DNA of 64,000 nt from an uncultured Bacteroidia bacterium (GTDB lineage: Bacteria; Bacteroidota; Bacteroidia; Bacteroidales; UBA932), in contig CACXCS010000086.1 in NCBI GenBank assembly GCA_902766255.1, positions 1-64,000 on the forward strand, read 5' to 3'. Position 1 is the stretch's first letter. Every line of letters begins with the position of its first letter. The position numbers and the translations under genes were made by a program. A model generated the notes under the pieces. It was not told where the DNA came from. It made no database searches and saw only the letters and a program-made list of their open reading frames with translations. Positions 53,176-62,634 of the stretch are shown here, piece after piece.

Positions 53176-54317
53176 TGGAGCAGGTTTTCGACAGTCTGGT
53201 TCAGTTCTGGCAGTTTACCGGATTCGCCAATTGTACATGGCAGCATCTTGCGATGATTGCCATCGGCGCCATTTTCATCACGCTCGGTATAGTCAAGGAG
53301 TGGGAACCAATGCTGCTGGTGCCTATCGGCTTCGGCATCATAATCGGTAACATCCCTATCTTCCCCGGACTCAATATCGGCGTTTATGAGGATGGATCGG
53401 TGCTCAATACACTCTACCAGGGCGTGCGCATGGGATGGTATCCCCCGCTGATCTTCCTTGGGATCGGGGCCATGACGGACTTTTCGGCCCTTATCTCGCA
53501 GCCACGGCTGATGCTCATAGGAGCGGCGGCGCAGATGGGTATTTTCGGGGCATATCTGCTGGCTCTGGCTTTCGGCTTTTCTCCAAATGAGGCTGGTGCA
53601 ATAGGCATTATCGGCGGAGCTGACGGACCTACCGCCATCTTCCTCAGTTCCAAACTGGCGCCGGACCTAATGGGTGCGATTGCCGTTTGTGCGTACTCCT
53701 ATATGGCTCTGGTGCCTGTCATCCAGAAGCCCATTATGCTGCTGCTCACAACCAAGAAGGAGCGCCTGATTGAGATGCCCAAGCCGCGTGCCGTAAGCCA
53801 GAGGGAGAAGATTATCTTCCCCATCGTCGGCTTTCTCTGCACCGCATTCATTGTCCCCTCAGGTCTCCCGCTGCTGGGTATGTTGTTCTTCGGTAACTTG
53901 CTTAAGGAGTCGGGGGTTACACGCAGGCTGGCCAATACCGCCGGCGGTCCGCTCATCGATGTAGTTACGACTTTGATCGGTCTCACAGTAGGTGCTTCAA
54001 CCCAGGCAGATAAATTCTTGACGGGCAACTCGTTGAAGATCTTCGGGCTGGGGCTTCTGTCGTTCATTATCGCTACGACTTGCGGGGTTCTGTTCGTCAA
54101 GATATGGAATCTCTTCCTGAGGCCTGAGCGTAAAATCAATCCGCTTATAGGCAATGCAGGAGTATCGGCCGTGCCTGACAGCGCCCGTGTTTCCGAGGTG
54201 GTGGGACGCGAGGCCAACCCGGATAATCACCTTCTTATGCATGCAATGGCGCCCAACGTGGCGGGAGTCATTGGCTCCGCCGTGGCCGCAGGTATTTTAC
54301 TTGGATTCTTAGGATAA
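53175..54317 (+). CDS. Na+-translocating decarboxylase beta subunit
   Basis: A 380-residue inner-membrane protein of the OadB/MmdB/GcdB family with about nine helices. GIGAMTDFSALISQP, the Na+/carboxybiotin-site segment GIIGGADGPTAIFLSSKLAP, and the later GLTVGASTQAD and NAGVSAVPDSARV are conserved. It releases carbon dioxide from carboxybiotin and exports Na+, adding to the sodium motive force. With 50280-53175 it completes a four-gene methylmalonyl-CoA decarboxylase operon. TAATG overlap with the next gene. Confidence 0.95.
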   Translation: MEQVFDSLVQFWQFTGFANCTWQHLAMIAIGAIFITLGIVKEWEPMLLVPIGFGIIIGNIPIFPGLNIGVYEDGSVLNTLYQGVRMGWYPPLIFLGIGAMTDFSALISQPRLMLIGAAAQMGIFGAYLLALAFGFSPNEAGAIGIIGGADGPTAIFLSSKLAPDLMGAIAVCAYSYMALVPVIQKPIMLLLTTKKERLIEMPKPRAVSQREKIIFPIVGFLCTAFIVPSGLPLLGMLFFGNLLKESGVTRRLANTAGGPLIDVVTTLIGLTVGASTQADKFLTGNSLKIFGLGLLSFIIATTCGVLFVKIWNLFLRPERKINPLIGNAGVSAVPDSARVSEVVGREANPDNHLLMHAMAPNVAGVIGSAVAAGILLGFLG

Positions 54318-55177
54318 TGAAAAGATTAGTCATAATTGCTTTAACTCTGCTAAGCTGGAGTTTTGCATCAGCTCAATCAACCCATAGTGTAATGAGCTGC
54401 AACATTCGAATTACCGGCCTTCCGGCCGATGAAATCGACGGCCGCCGGTGGGACGACCGCAAGGATATTTGCCTTAAGGTCATAAAGTCCCGCAAGCCCG
54501 ATATCGTGTGCATGCAGGAGGTTATATATGAGTCCTATGCCTACATGAAAAAGAAGCTGAGGAACTATATGGCCTTTGGCTTCGAGGGCCCGGAGATGGA
54601 TCCCTGGACCGATGGCTACCACTTCATTGGCAAGAATGTCATTTTTTTCAGCAAGAATCGCTATGAGTTTGTGTCGGCAGGTACTTATTGGCTGTCCGAG
54701 ACTCCCCTCATCGGCGGCAGCACTTCATGGGAAACGGCCCGGGCCCGCCAGTGCAACTGGGTGCGCCTCCGCGACAAACGTACCGGGCATGAATTCCGCG
54801 TGCTCGACGCTCACCTGGATCACATCACCAAACTCGCAAAGACCAAGCAGACGGAAGTGATTGTTGAAGAGACGGCCCAGTATGCCCCCGATTTCCCCCA
54901 GTTGCTTTTTGGCGATTTCAATTCGGGCATCAAGGATGAGCCGTACGCCCTTCTGTCCGCTGCCGGCTGGACAGATGCATATGAGGCTGTTCATGGTCAT
55001 GAGGAAGTGGGTTTTACAGGCCACGGATGGAAGTTCGACCGCTCCAAAGGCCGCCGTATCGATTTTATCTATACCCGCGGAGGTGTGCAGGCTCTTGACG
55101 CTGAAATAGTCAAGGACGCTCCCCGTGGCATATATCCCAGTGACCACTATTTTGTTTGGGCAAAATTGCAGTTTTGA
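54317..55177 (+). CDS. Exported endonuclease/exonuclease/phosphatase-family hydrolase
   Basis: A 286-residue protein with signal peptide MKRLVIIALTLLSWSFASAQ. The EEP fold is complete: MSCNIR, VCMQEV (metal Glu), LDAHLDH, LFGDFNSG and the terminal SDHYFVWAKL. Secreted EEP proteins in Bacteroidota act as nucleases, phosphodiesterases or sphingomyelinase-like enzymes; the substrate is unknown. It overlaps the decarboxylase beta gene by one base, so it is probably co-transcribed despite an unrelated role. Confidence 0.9.
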   Translation: MKRLVIIALTLLSWSFASAQSTHSVMSCNIRITGLPADEIDGRRWDDRKDICLKVIKSRKPDIVCMQEVIYESYAYMKKKLRNYMAFGFEGPEMDPWTDGYHFIGKNVIFFSKNRYEFVSAGTYWLSETPLIGGSTSWETARARQCNWVRLRDKRTGHEFRVLDAHLDHITKLAKTKQTEVIVEETAQYAPDFPQLLFGDFNSGIKDEPYALLSAAGWTDAYEAVHGHEEVGFTGHGWKFDRSKGRRIDFIYTRGGVQALDAEIVKDAPRGIYPSDHYFVWAKLQF

Positions 55178-55218
55178 TTTTTTAGATACTAGTTGTTCTT
55201 TTTTATAATAATTTATAG

Positions 55219-55226
55219 TATATTTG
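55219..55226 (+). promoter_or_regulatory. -7 box of the first surface-lipoprotein unit
   Basis: TATATTTG, 70 nt before the small peptide gene at 55297. TTG about 23 nt upstream is a weak -33 match. Confidence 0.5.
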
Positions 55227-55231
55227 ACGCT

Positions 55232-55256
55232 TGTGCAGGTCTGCTTTGACTGCACA
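55232..55256 (+). promoter_or_regulatory. 5' leader hairpin of the first surface-lipoprotein unit
   Basis: TGTGCAG (55232-55238) pairs with CTGCACA (55250-55256) at the very start of the predicted transcript, with an 11-nt loop. It may protect the mRNA 5' end. Confidence 0.4.
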
Positions 55257-55296
55257 GGATTTTGATTAAGGACACTATTATTAAACCATAAGAATT

Positions 55297-55434
55297 ATGA
55301 CCAAATCGTTTAATTCTGCTTATCTGCCTCCGGTCATGAAGGTAATAAGCGTATCGGTGCCATGTCAGGTGCTGAATGATTCCAACAAGAATCAGGTTCC
55401 CATCGACTACGATGATGATCCTGTGTTCCCTTAA
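55297..55434 (+). CDS. 45-residue peptide with Y-x-P-P motif preceding a surface lipoprotein
   Basis: Frame from ATG 55297 to TAA 55434. The N-terminal third contains SAYLPPVMK, followed by a hydrophobic strand VISVSVPCQV with one Cys, and an acidic C-terminus DYDDDPVFP. There is no signal peptide. It lies 11 nt before the 1,147-residue lipoprotein gene on the same transcript. A similar peptide precedes the next unit at 59037. Small Y-x-x-P peptides ahead of fimbrillin-like or surface lipoproteins are frequent in Bacteroidales, by my recollection, and have no known function. It could be a secreted or modified peptide, a chaperone, or a translation-control leader. Confidence 0.65.
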   Translation: MTKSFNSAYLPPVMKVISVSVPCQVLNDSNKNQVPIDYDDDPVFP

Positions 55435-55445
55435 TCGTTACGGCC

Positions 55446-58400
55446 ATGAAAAAGATTTTAGCATTAGCAGCCCTGAGTGCTGCCGTTCTGGTCTCATGTA
55501 CTCAGAAAGAACTTGAAGTCGAGGCTCCCATTCAGCAGGGCGAGTCTGTTAAACTGATTCCAATCACCATCACCGCGAGCCTGGAAGGAACGAAGGCCGA
55601 CATGGTCGGGACGGCCTGGACATGGCAGGCGGGAGACAAACTGGCCGTTTACGATGGAACAGCCAAGCGCGAATTCACTCTGGACGAGTCAAGTGTCGGC
55701 ACTTCCATCGCGAAGTTCAGTGGAGAGGTGGCGGAGAGTTTCTCATCGCTCAAAGCTGTATTTCCTTATGCTGCAGCAGGCGATAGTTTTGATACGCCTC
55801 TTATTCCCTCAGAGCAGACAATTACTGATGGTTACATCGATCCTGCGGCAATGATAGCCATTGCAGATGAAGCCGAGAAGGTGTCGGATGACGAGTTCAA
55901 CTTCTACTTCACCAGCGGGGTCAGCATGCTGCGCTTCACTCCCCCTGCAGGTGCAACCAAGGTAATCCTTCATACAGCGGTTAAAGATGCGGTCTTTGCT
56001 GGCGACTCTCCATCGGTTACTGTTAATCTCGGTTCTGCAGCTGACGGCAGCAAGCAGTTCTGGGCCGCCGTCAATCCCGCTGCCTATGAGGGCCTTCATG
56101 TCTTTACTCTTACTGCAGATGCAGAGTATTATCATCTCAACACTTCCGCCACTATCGACCTCAGCACTCCCGGCAAGGCCAAGAATCTTGGCAACCTTAC
56201 AGGTAAGGGCAACAAGGTCGGTGTAATTGAGACTGCCGCCCAGCTGGCCAATCCTTCCGCACTTGCCGGCCTTGATGTTTTTATGGTCAAAGATATTGAT
56301 CTCACCGGCGTGTCTCTGACTCCAATTTCCAGTTTTAGCAATACTATGGACGGTCTTTGGCACAGCATCAGCAATTGGGCTGCAACAAACGGTCTCTTTG
56401 CGAAGAATGACGGAACAATCCAGAATCTAGTTATCGACAAAACTTGTTCAATCAACTGGACCTCTGCAATTCCCGACCAAACAGGTATTGCTTTTATAGT
56501 TGCAAAAGCGCATACAGGTACAGTTAAAAATTGCGAAGTTGCTGGCAATATTACTGTTTCCACGAACGATGCTGGTCGCATTTTCTGCGCAGGTATTGTA
56601 GGCGAGTCTACAACAGGTACTGTTGTGGGCTGTAAGTTCAGCGGCACAATAAAAGTTACTCTTTCCGGAACGTCAAAATCTTGCAGTGCAATAGCAGGTA
56701 TAGTAGCCCGTGCAGGTAAAGCAACTGATACTGCAGGAAAAGTAATTATAGATGATTGTGAGAATACTGGCAGCATCTCTTTCCTCTTTAGCGGGCCTTC
56801 CGGGAACATGAAGCTGTTTGGCGTCGGAGGAATTTTGGGACAAACGGTATCAGTTAAAAATGCTACAAATGACTATGGTACTGTTCGTAATTGCATTAAC
56901 AAAGGCGCTATTGAATGGGAATATACGAATGGAGGCTCTGGCAGTTATCCCGCCCTTGGCGGTGTGGCCGGAATCATAGAAGGAACGATAGAGGGCTGCA
57001 GCAACTATGGCACTTTGCAGTATAAAGGAAGTAAGACCACTGCAGTAACTGACGCAAGCATTGGCGGTGTAGCAGGATATGTTACATTGGGAGCAACCGA
57101 CTGCCACAATTATGGGGAGATCGTTATAGATTCTGCATTTGCCGGCGGGACATCCATGAATCAAAGTGGCGGTAATACCTCATTTAGCACTTTTGGTGGC
57201 GTTTTCGGTAATGCCGGTCCTTACGCTAGTGATAATACTAATTGTGCCAACAAAGGCATTGTGGTCGAAAATTGCAGCAACGAAGCCAGCTTCACTATCA
57301 AAGCATATATGGTTTCAAGTGGTGGCCCCCAAATGTGCTTCGGCGGTTTGATTGGTGTTAGCACTGCAAACATGAAGGGTTGTGAGAACAAGGGAAATGT
57401 AGTGTTCGAGTCCCAGGCAAAGACCATTAATGCGGGAGGTATTACCGGCTTCCTAGAAGCTGACATGGAGAATTGCACCAACAGCGGCAATGTCACTCTC
57501 AACGGTGCTTCTGCAAATCATCCGCCAATTGATTTGGGGACTGGTACAACAGCAGGAAATTCGATTCATTCTCAGGCATATTTTGGCGGTATCTTCGGAA
57601 TGGCCACAAAGGGATCTGTGGTTAAAAATGTCAAGAATACTGGAGCAATAACACTAGAGAATATGTATAATTGCGGAGATCCTGCAAATACTACTTACAA
57701 TGTTCTTTCTTATGCCGGAGGTATTAACGGCAGCTACAAGGGCGGGATTATCATTACCGATGCTGAGAATACTGGTACCATCACCAATAAGGCTGACGTT
57801 CCTGTCTGCCTCGGTGGTGTATCCGGCGCTTTCAACGGCACAATGACAAACGGCAAGAATAGCGGCCCTGTGGTTAATCAGAGTAGCTGGTGCTCCACTG
57901 TTGACGGAAAGCAGCCCGAGGTCGGTGGTGTTGCCGGTTACGCCAATGCGACATTCACTAACTGCGAGAATACCGGTTCGCTTACTAATGGCCCTGAGAA
58001 TGGATCTATGGGCGGTCTTGTTGGTAGTTTTGGGGAAGATACGACAGCTCCTTGTGAGTGGGCCGGCTGTTCAGTTAACTGCGACATCACAGGAAACGCT
58101 ATTGCAGGTTCTGTTCTTGGCAAGTTCCGTTATGCCCCTAGCAATGCTGATGCGCCTACCATAATTAATCTTGGCTCAAGCGAATCACCTTTCACCATCT
58201 CCGGCGGCGTAAGCAGCTTGCCTCTATGCGGTAGCCTGAAAGGAAATGTTGTCAATGAGGTCAATGTTATCTGGGAGAATCCCACCTACCGTCTCTATGT
58301 CCTTGACGAGAAGGTAGCAACTTCGTCAAGCTGGGGCACTTCCAGGAGCATCTGGTACAGCTCCGAGGCGGGCGATATCGCATCAGCCGGTACCGAGGTG

Positions 58401-58889
58401 TTCGGTGGCAGGACCTACAACTACTTCAACCTCACCAGCGACATCGTCGGCAATACCGCTGACGTATATTACAAAGGTGAGAACAACTGCGAAGTCAAGA
58501 TTACCCTGAATGTCCAGTCAAGCAAGACCAACTACTATTACCAGACCGATGGTATCCTGGTCGGCGCAGTAGCTGATCCCGCTTCTCCCGAGGCGCTCAG
58601 CACCACTCCGAGGATCTATGTCCGCTCCAATGTGGATGGACTTAACTGCCACATGTGGGGAGGCGACAGCGAGACCGTGTGGCCCGGTACGGCAATGACT
58701 GTTACCACATCCAGGGAGTATGAACACTTCTGGCGTTATGTGGACCTCATCCCCAACTCTACCGGATTTATCATCAATAGTAGCGGTTGGCAGACGGGTG
58801 ACCTTAATGTTGCTGACTTTGTTGCCGCCGACGGCAGTTGCTATCTCTACTGCTACGGGGCAGATAACGTAGCCAAAATCACCTGGTAA
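55446..58889 (+). CDS. Giant surface lipoprotein: fimbrillin-like N-terminus, GLUG-type repeats, starch-binding-like C-terminus
   Basis: A 1,147-residue lipoprotein (MKKILALAALSAAVLVSC; lipobox VLVSC). Residues about 25-260 resemble the fimbrillin-like/Mfa2-type N-terminal region (TWQAGDKLAVYDG, KAVFPYAAAGDS). Residues about 265-935 hold many glycine-rich repeats of the type NTGSI..., GGVAGY and GGIxG (GLUG-related), predicted to form a beta-solenoid. The C-terminal 200 residues appear to hold two tandem modules; the last (IYVRSNVDGLNCHMWGGDSE, WPGTAM, FIINSSGWQTGDL) resembles CBM26-type starch-binding domains. The repeat core looks more AT-rich than the flanks. The protein ends in AKITW. It likely sits on the outer surface as an adhesin or glycan binder. 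Confidence 0.82.
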   Translation: MKKILALAALSAAVLVSCTQKELEVEAPIQQGESVKLIPITITASLEGTKADMVGTAWTWQAGDKLAVYDGTAKREFTLDESSVGTSIAKFSGEVAESFSSLKAVFPYAAAGDSFDTPLIPSEQTITDGYIDPAAMIAIADEAEKVSDDEFNFYFTSGVSMLRFTPPAGATKVILHTAVKDAVFAGDSPSVTVNLGSAADGSKQFWAAVNPAAYEGLHVFTLTADAEYYHLNTSATIDLSTPGKAKNLGNLTGKGNKVGVIETAAQLANPSALAGLDVFMVKDIDLTGVSLTPISSFSNTMDGLWHSISNWAATNGLFAKNDGTIQNLVIDKTCSINWTSAIPDQTGIAFIVAKAHTGTVKNCEVAGNITVSTNDAGRIFCAGIVGESTTGTVVGCKFSGTIKVTLSGTSKSCSAIAGIVARAGKATDTAGKVIIDDCENTGSISFLFSGPSGNMKLFGVGGILGQTVSVKNATNDYGTVRNCINKGAIEWEYTNGGSGSYPALGGVAGIIEGTIEGCSNYGTLQYKGSKTTAVTDASIGGVAGYVTLGATDCHNYGEIVIDSAFAGGTSMNQSGGNTSFSTFGGVFGNAGPYASDNTNCANKGIVVENCSNEASFTIKAYMVSSGGPQMCFGGLIGVSTANMKGCENKGNVVFESQAKTINAGGITGFLEADMENCTNSGNVTLNGASANHPPIDLGTGTTAGNSIHSQAYFGGIFGMATKGSVVKNVKNTGAITLENMYNCGDPANTTYNVLSYAGGINGSYKGGIIITDAENTGTITNKADVPVCLGGVSGAFNGTMTNGKNSGPVVNQSSWCSTVDGKQPEVGGVAGYANATFTNCENTGSLTNGPENGSMGGLVGSFGEDTTAPCEWAGCSVNCDITGNAIAGSVLGKFRYAPSNADAPTIINLGSSESPFTISGGVSSLPLCGSLKGNVVNEVNVIWENPTYRLYVLDEKVATSSSWGTSRSIWYSSEAGDIASAGTEVFGGRTYNYFNLTSDIVGNTADVYYKGENNCEVKITLNVQSSKTNYYYQTDGILVGAVADPASPEALSTTPRIYVRSNVDGLNCHMWGGDSETVWPGTAMTVTTSREYEHFWRYVDLIPNSTGFIINSSGWQTGDLNVADFVAADGSCYLYCYGADNVAKITW

Positions 58890-58909
58890 GCTATTTATTT
58901 AGTCTTTTT

Positions 58910-58955
58910 AATCCGGGCAGGACCTCAAAAAAGGCATCCTGCCCGGATTGTTTTT
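58910..58955 (+). terminator. Rho-independent terminator between the two surface-lipoprotein units
   Basis: AATCCGGGCAGGA (58910-58922) pairs with TCCTGCCCGGATT (58937-58949), a 13-bp stem with a 14-nt loop, followed by GTTTTTA. It closes the first unit 20 nt after its stop. Confidence 0.85.
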
Positions 58956-58968
58956 ATGCAAAAAAGAG

Positions 58969-58976
58969 TATATTTG
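58969..58976 (+). promoter_or_regulatory. -7 box of the second surface-lipoprotein unit
   Basis: TATATTTG directly after the terminator, with ATTG 18 nt upstream. The predicted leader runs about 55 nt to the small peptide gene at 59037. Confidence 0.55.
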
Positions 58977-59036
58977 TGTGGTGTTATGATACATATTGTT
59001 CATAAAACAAATACAACCTATAACATTAATAACATT

Positions 59037-59171
59037 ATGCTTCTTCACAAACCCTGCTACCGGCCTCCCCGCAGCGAGGCACTCCCCTATGAGGATGAGG
59101 CTGTTATCTGCTTGTCCGGAGACGCCACCTCCGAACCTTTTGAAAACTCCGATGAAGAGCTGACCTGGTAA
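59037..59171 (+). CDS. 44-residue peptide with Y-x-P-P motif preceding the second surface lipoprotein
   Basis: Frame from ATG 59037 to TAA 59171. CYRPPRSEALPYEDEAVICLSG is seen as a Y-x-P-P motif, then a hydrophobic strand with a Cys (AVICLSG), then an acidic tail ending DEELTW. It has no signal peptide. The order of elements matches the peptide at 55297, though identity is low, and the spacing to the next start is again short (13 nt). An upstream ATG at 58956 is in frame but lies before the promoter box, so it was rejected. Confidence 0.62.
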   Translation: MLLHKPCYRPPRSEALPYEDEAVICLSGDATSEPFENSDEELTW

Positions 59172-59184
59172 ATGATCCTGCCTT

Positions 59185-62100
59185 ATGAAACGTTTAGTAT
59201 CAGCGGGATTGCTTCTCACCATCCTGGCGGGCTGTGCCAGGGAGGTTGAGCCTCAGGTCCCCACGGGCAAATACCCCGCACTCACCCTTACAGCCACTCT
59301 TGTAGAATCCAGGACCTCTCTCGGAGCTTCCGAAGGAACCACAACCCCCGTGCTCTGGAGTGCTACAGACCAGATCTGGGTCCGCTCTGCCGCACAGGAA
59401 GCGGGCACTCCCGGCAATCTTTTTGAGACCAGTGAGTCCGGTATATCCAACGGCGGAAAACAAGCCAGCTTTACCGGCGAGGCGCCCGAAGACGGCCCTT
59501 ACGTAGCGGTATATCCTTATTCCGCCGTGGTTGACGGCTCCAGCAATTCGGAACTTGTGCTCAATCTTAAACGCGAGCAGGCTTACGTGCCCGACAGTTT
59601 TGATCCGGCATGCAATATTACTGTAGCCGCATGGGCGTCAGGCAAGAGCTTTACCATGAGCAATATCTTCGGCCTGCTGCGTATAAAACTCACCGGCACC
59701 AGCACCGTCAAGCAGCTCGTTATATCCGACAATGACCCTGAATTCAACCTGTGGGGTGCATGCCGCATGACTGTTGACCAGAGCAATTCCACCTTTGGCG
59801 CCCCATCAATCAACAACCTTGAGGAAACCCGTAATGTGTTGAAGCTCACCTGCTCCGACCCTGTGACCCTGAGCGGCGAGCCCACGGCCTTCCTCTTTGT
59901 CGTACCTGCCGGTGCCTTCGCTAAGGGCTTTACCTGCACCATCTACGACAACAACAGCGTCCCTGTGAAGAGCCTCACGACCGAGACCAACTGCAATATT
60001 CGCCGTGGCGTCATTTCCGAGATGGCGGCCATCGATGCCGAGAACACCCTGTTCAGCGGCGGAGAGGGCACCAAAGCCAATCCCTGGCGCATAGCTACGC
60101 CTGCCGACATAGAGCAGATGGGAGAACTGATCAACGGCGAGAATTCTGCTGAATACACCTCAGGTTACTTCCGCCAGATCCGCGATATCAACATGCAGTC
60201 CTCCTCCCCTGCCTGCATAGGCAATCAGACGTCAAAGCCCTTCAAAGGCAACTACGACGGCGGCGGATTTACCATAAGCAACCTCAGCCCTGTTCCTGCC
60301 AGCGGCGCTGCAGCCGGCATGTTCGGCTATGCCGACGGGGCTACCATCACAAACCTCAACTTCGACGGCTACACCAACAACGGTACCGCCGGCAACCAGG
60401 GCGTGGTGGCCGGCTACAGCAAATCCAGCACCATCAGCGGCGTACACGTCAATGCCGTAGTGGACTTTGCGAAATGCGCCTGCGGTGGTATTGCCGGTTA
60501 TGTTGACGGCGGCTCCATCTCCGACTGCTCCGTAGAAGGATTCATCCACAATGAAGACTACGATACCTTCCAGGGCGTAACAGTCGTGTCCTGCGTTGGC
60601 GGCATCGCCGGCTACCTCGGGAATGCCTCCATCAAGAACTGCACGTTCAAGGGAGATGTCACAAGCCGGGGCGAGCAGTTAGGCGGAATCGCAGGACAGA
60701 TAACCAGCGGTATCGTAGAGAACTGTAAGGTCCTCGAGGGCAGTACTGTTACCGGTGACAATTACTATGTAGGCGGTATCGCCGGAGAGATGCTCGAAGG
60801 CGGAACCATAAAAGGCTGCGAGGTCCAGGCCGACGTTGTGTGCTGGTATCCCGGTGCCGGCGGTATCGTGGGCTGGCTGCAGAACGGCGATGTTCGCGAC
60901 TGCGTAGTTGGATCGCATTCAACCATACGCAGCGGAATGGACCGTGCTGCCGGTATTGCGTCTTACGTTTATTGGAACGGGCATGCCCAGAACGTAAACA
61001 TCGATAACTGCATCGTTTATGCTAAAACCATAGCCGCCAACTATTCGGTAGGCGGTATCGTAGGTGAGCTCAGGCCTATGGCCAACGGCTCAACCTTCAA
61101 TATCAGCAACTGCGCCTTCACCGGCGGAGAGCTGATCAATGCCGGCTATGCCAAGTCGGGGTGGACCATGATAGCAGGTATTTGCGCCTGGGCCCGTATG
61201 GGAAGCTATACGTCAACCCTGAATATAGTCAACTGCTTCTCCGATCCTTCCGTCATCCGCGCCGACTTCCCCCAGGGTACCGAGGCTGACCTTGCGGGAT
61301 TCATAGGCGAGCAGGGCGGTACCACAGCCTCCGTCAACATTATGGGCTCCTACACGACTCTGGCCAAGGGACGCGCCGTAATCAACGGACAGAAGGATCC
61401 CCCCAGCGAGTATTTCAACTATGCCGCCCTGGTGGGTCTGGTCAACAAGACCAACTTCGACCACGTCTATTACATCAACAGTCTGCCAGCTCTCGGCAAG
61501 GCCAATTCCGGCACCAGCAACGAATGCCTTGCCATGTCGGTACAGAGCATGACGGACGGCACCCTTCTGAGCAAGCTGAACGCTTTCAAGGCCTCTTACA
61601 GCGGTCCACTCAGTCTCAAATCGTGGGTGCCCGGTACGGCCGGATTCCCCGTGTTTGACGGCATGTCTTCCAATCCTTCCGCGGGCAAGAAGAAGGCTTT
61701 GAGGGTCAGCCTTATAGGAGATTCCCTGTCATCCTTCGACGGATATGCTCCACATGGCTATCATAAAGACAATGCGCCCAACGGCTACCGCTGCCACTAC
61801 CCTACCGGCGACGGAAATGTTACCAGCGCATCCCAGACTTACTGGTACATCCTGACCTATGAACTGCTATCCAACGCAGTGTGGGATACCAACCTGGCCT
61901 TCTCCGGTACTGCGACTACCCGTTGTACGGACTCCAGCTACTCCGACCAATACTGGTACGGACAGGACTTCTGTACACGTTACATCGAGAACGGCGGCAT
62001 GGGCTCGCCTGATATCATAATCATCAACGGCGGCGCCAATGACTGGGCCCATGGCATCTACAACATCCTCGGCTCGCAGAAACTTGTCCGCTATCCTTCC

Positions 62101-62634
62101 AGTACGCCTCACCGTCCCAGCGACGCGGCCATGAATGCCGCATACGCTGTAGCCGATGCGGCCAGCACGCTCGACGAGGCCAAGGCTCTGCCGGACGCCA
62201 CTTTCGTAGAGGCATACATCAAACTCGTCCGCATGATGACGCTGCAGTATCCTCATGTCAAGATAGTCGTCCTTATCCATGATACTCTCACCCCCGACGT
62301 CGAAGAATCACTGCTGCATATTGCCGGTCACTACAGCAACTGCCGCGCAGTCGACCTGTATGCCGTGAACGGCTTCAACGACCTGGGATGGAACTTCGAA
62401 TACCTCTCACAGGGATACCAGCCCAACATGCCCAAGCACGACTTCGACTGGAGCAACATCAACACCTCCGGCGACCTGAGGCGCAACTGCAGCGACCACT
62501 ATTCGGCGCAGGCCATGCGCTTCATTGCCGAAAAAATCTACAAAGAGCTTGGCAGCTGGCTGGAGGATTACTCCTACAACGAGTCCGGCAACGGTTCCAT
62601 TAGCAATTTTGACAACAATAACGGTGCATGGTGA
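59185..62634 (+). CDS. Giant surface lipoprotein: fimbrillin-like N-terminus, GLUG repeats, SGNH hydrolase C-terminus
   Basis: A 1,149-residue lipoprotein (lipobox ILAGC, Cys17). Residues about 25-290 are fimbrillin-like (PVLWSATDQIWVRSA, YVAVYPYSAVVDGSSN). GLUG-type repeats follow to about 810 (FKGNYDGGGFTISNL, GMFGYADGATITNL, GGIAGYVDGGSISDC). Residues about 838-1125 form an SGNH/GDSL hydrolase: Ser847 in IGDSLSS, Asn952 in GGANDW, and His1105 in CSDHYS. The block V Asp sits directly before the His rather than three before it, so the exact triad is uncertain. Likely a surface esterase acting on acylated glycans. The 24-residue tail ends NNNGAW. The stop overlaps the next start (TGATG). Confidence 0.85.
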   Translation: MKRLVSAGLLLTILAGCAREVEPQVPTGKYPALTLTATLVESRTSLGASEGTTTPVLWSATDQIWVRSAAQEAGTPGNLFETSESGISNGGKQASFTGEAPEDGPYVAVYPYSAVVDGSSNSELVLNLKREQAYVPDSFDPACNITVAAWASGKSFTMSNIFGLLRIKLTGTSTVKQLVISDNDPEFNLWGACRMTVDQSNSTFGAPSINNLEETRNVLKLTCSDPVTLSGEPTAFLFVVPAGAFAKGFTCTIYDNNSVPVKSLTTETNCNIRRGVISEMAAIDAENTLFSGGEGTKANPWRIATPADIEQMGELINGENSAEYTSGYFRQIRDINMQSSSPACIGNQTSKPFKGNYDGGGFTISNLSPVPASGAAAGMFGYADGATITNLNFDGYTNNGTAGNQGVVAGYSKSSTISGVHVNAVVDFAKCACGGIAGYVDGGSISDCSVEGFIHNEDYDTFQGVTVVSCVGGIAGYLGNASIKNCTFKGDVTSRGEQLGGIAGQITSGIVENCKVLEGSTVTGDNYYVGGIAGEMLEGGTIKGCEVQADVVCWYPGAGGIVGWLQNGDVRDCVVGSHSTIRSGMDRAAGIASYVYWNGHAQNVNIDNCIVYAKTIAANYSVGGIVGELRPMANGSTFNISNCAFTGGELINAGYAKSGWTMIAGICAWARMGSYTSTLNIVNCFSDPSVIRADFPQGTEADLAGFIGEQGGTTASVNIMGSYTTLAKGRAVINGQKDPPSEYFNYAALVGLVNKTNFDHVYYINSLPALGKANSGTSNECLAMSVQSMTDGTLLSKLNAFKASYSGPLSLKSWVPGTAGFPVFDGMSSNPSAGKKKALRVSLIGDSLSSFDGYAPHGYHKDNAPNGYRCHYPTGDGNVTSASQTYWYILTYELLSNAVWDTNLAFSGTATTRCTDSSYSDQYWYGQDFCTRYIENGGMGSPDIIIINGGANDWAHGIYNILGSQKLVRYPSSTPHRPSDAAMNAAYAVADAASTLDEAKALPDATFVEAYIKLVRMMTLQYPHVKIVVLIHDTLTPDVEESLLHIAGHYSNCRAVDLYAVNGFNDLGWNFEYLSQGYQPNMPKHDFDWSNINTSGDLRRNCSDHYSAQAMRFIAEKIYKELGSWLEDYSYNESGNGSISNFDNNNGAW

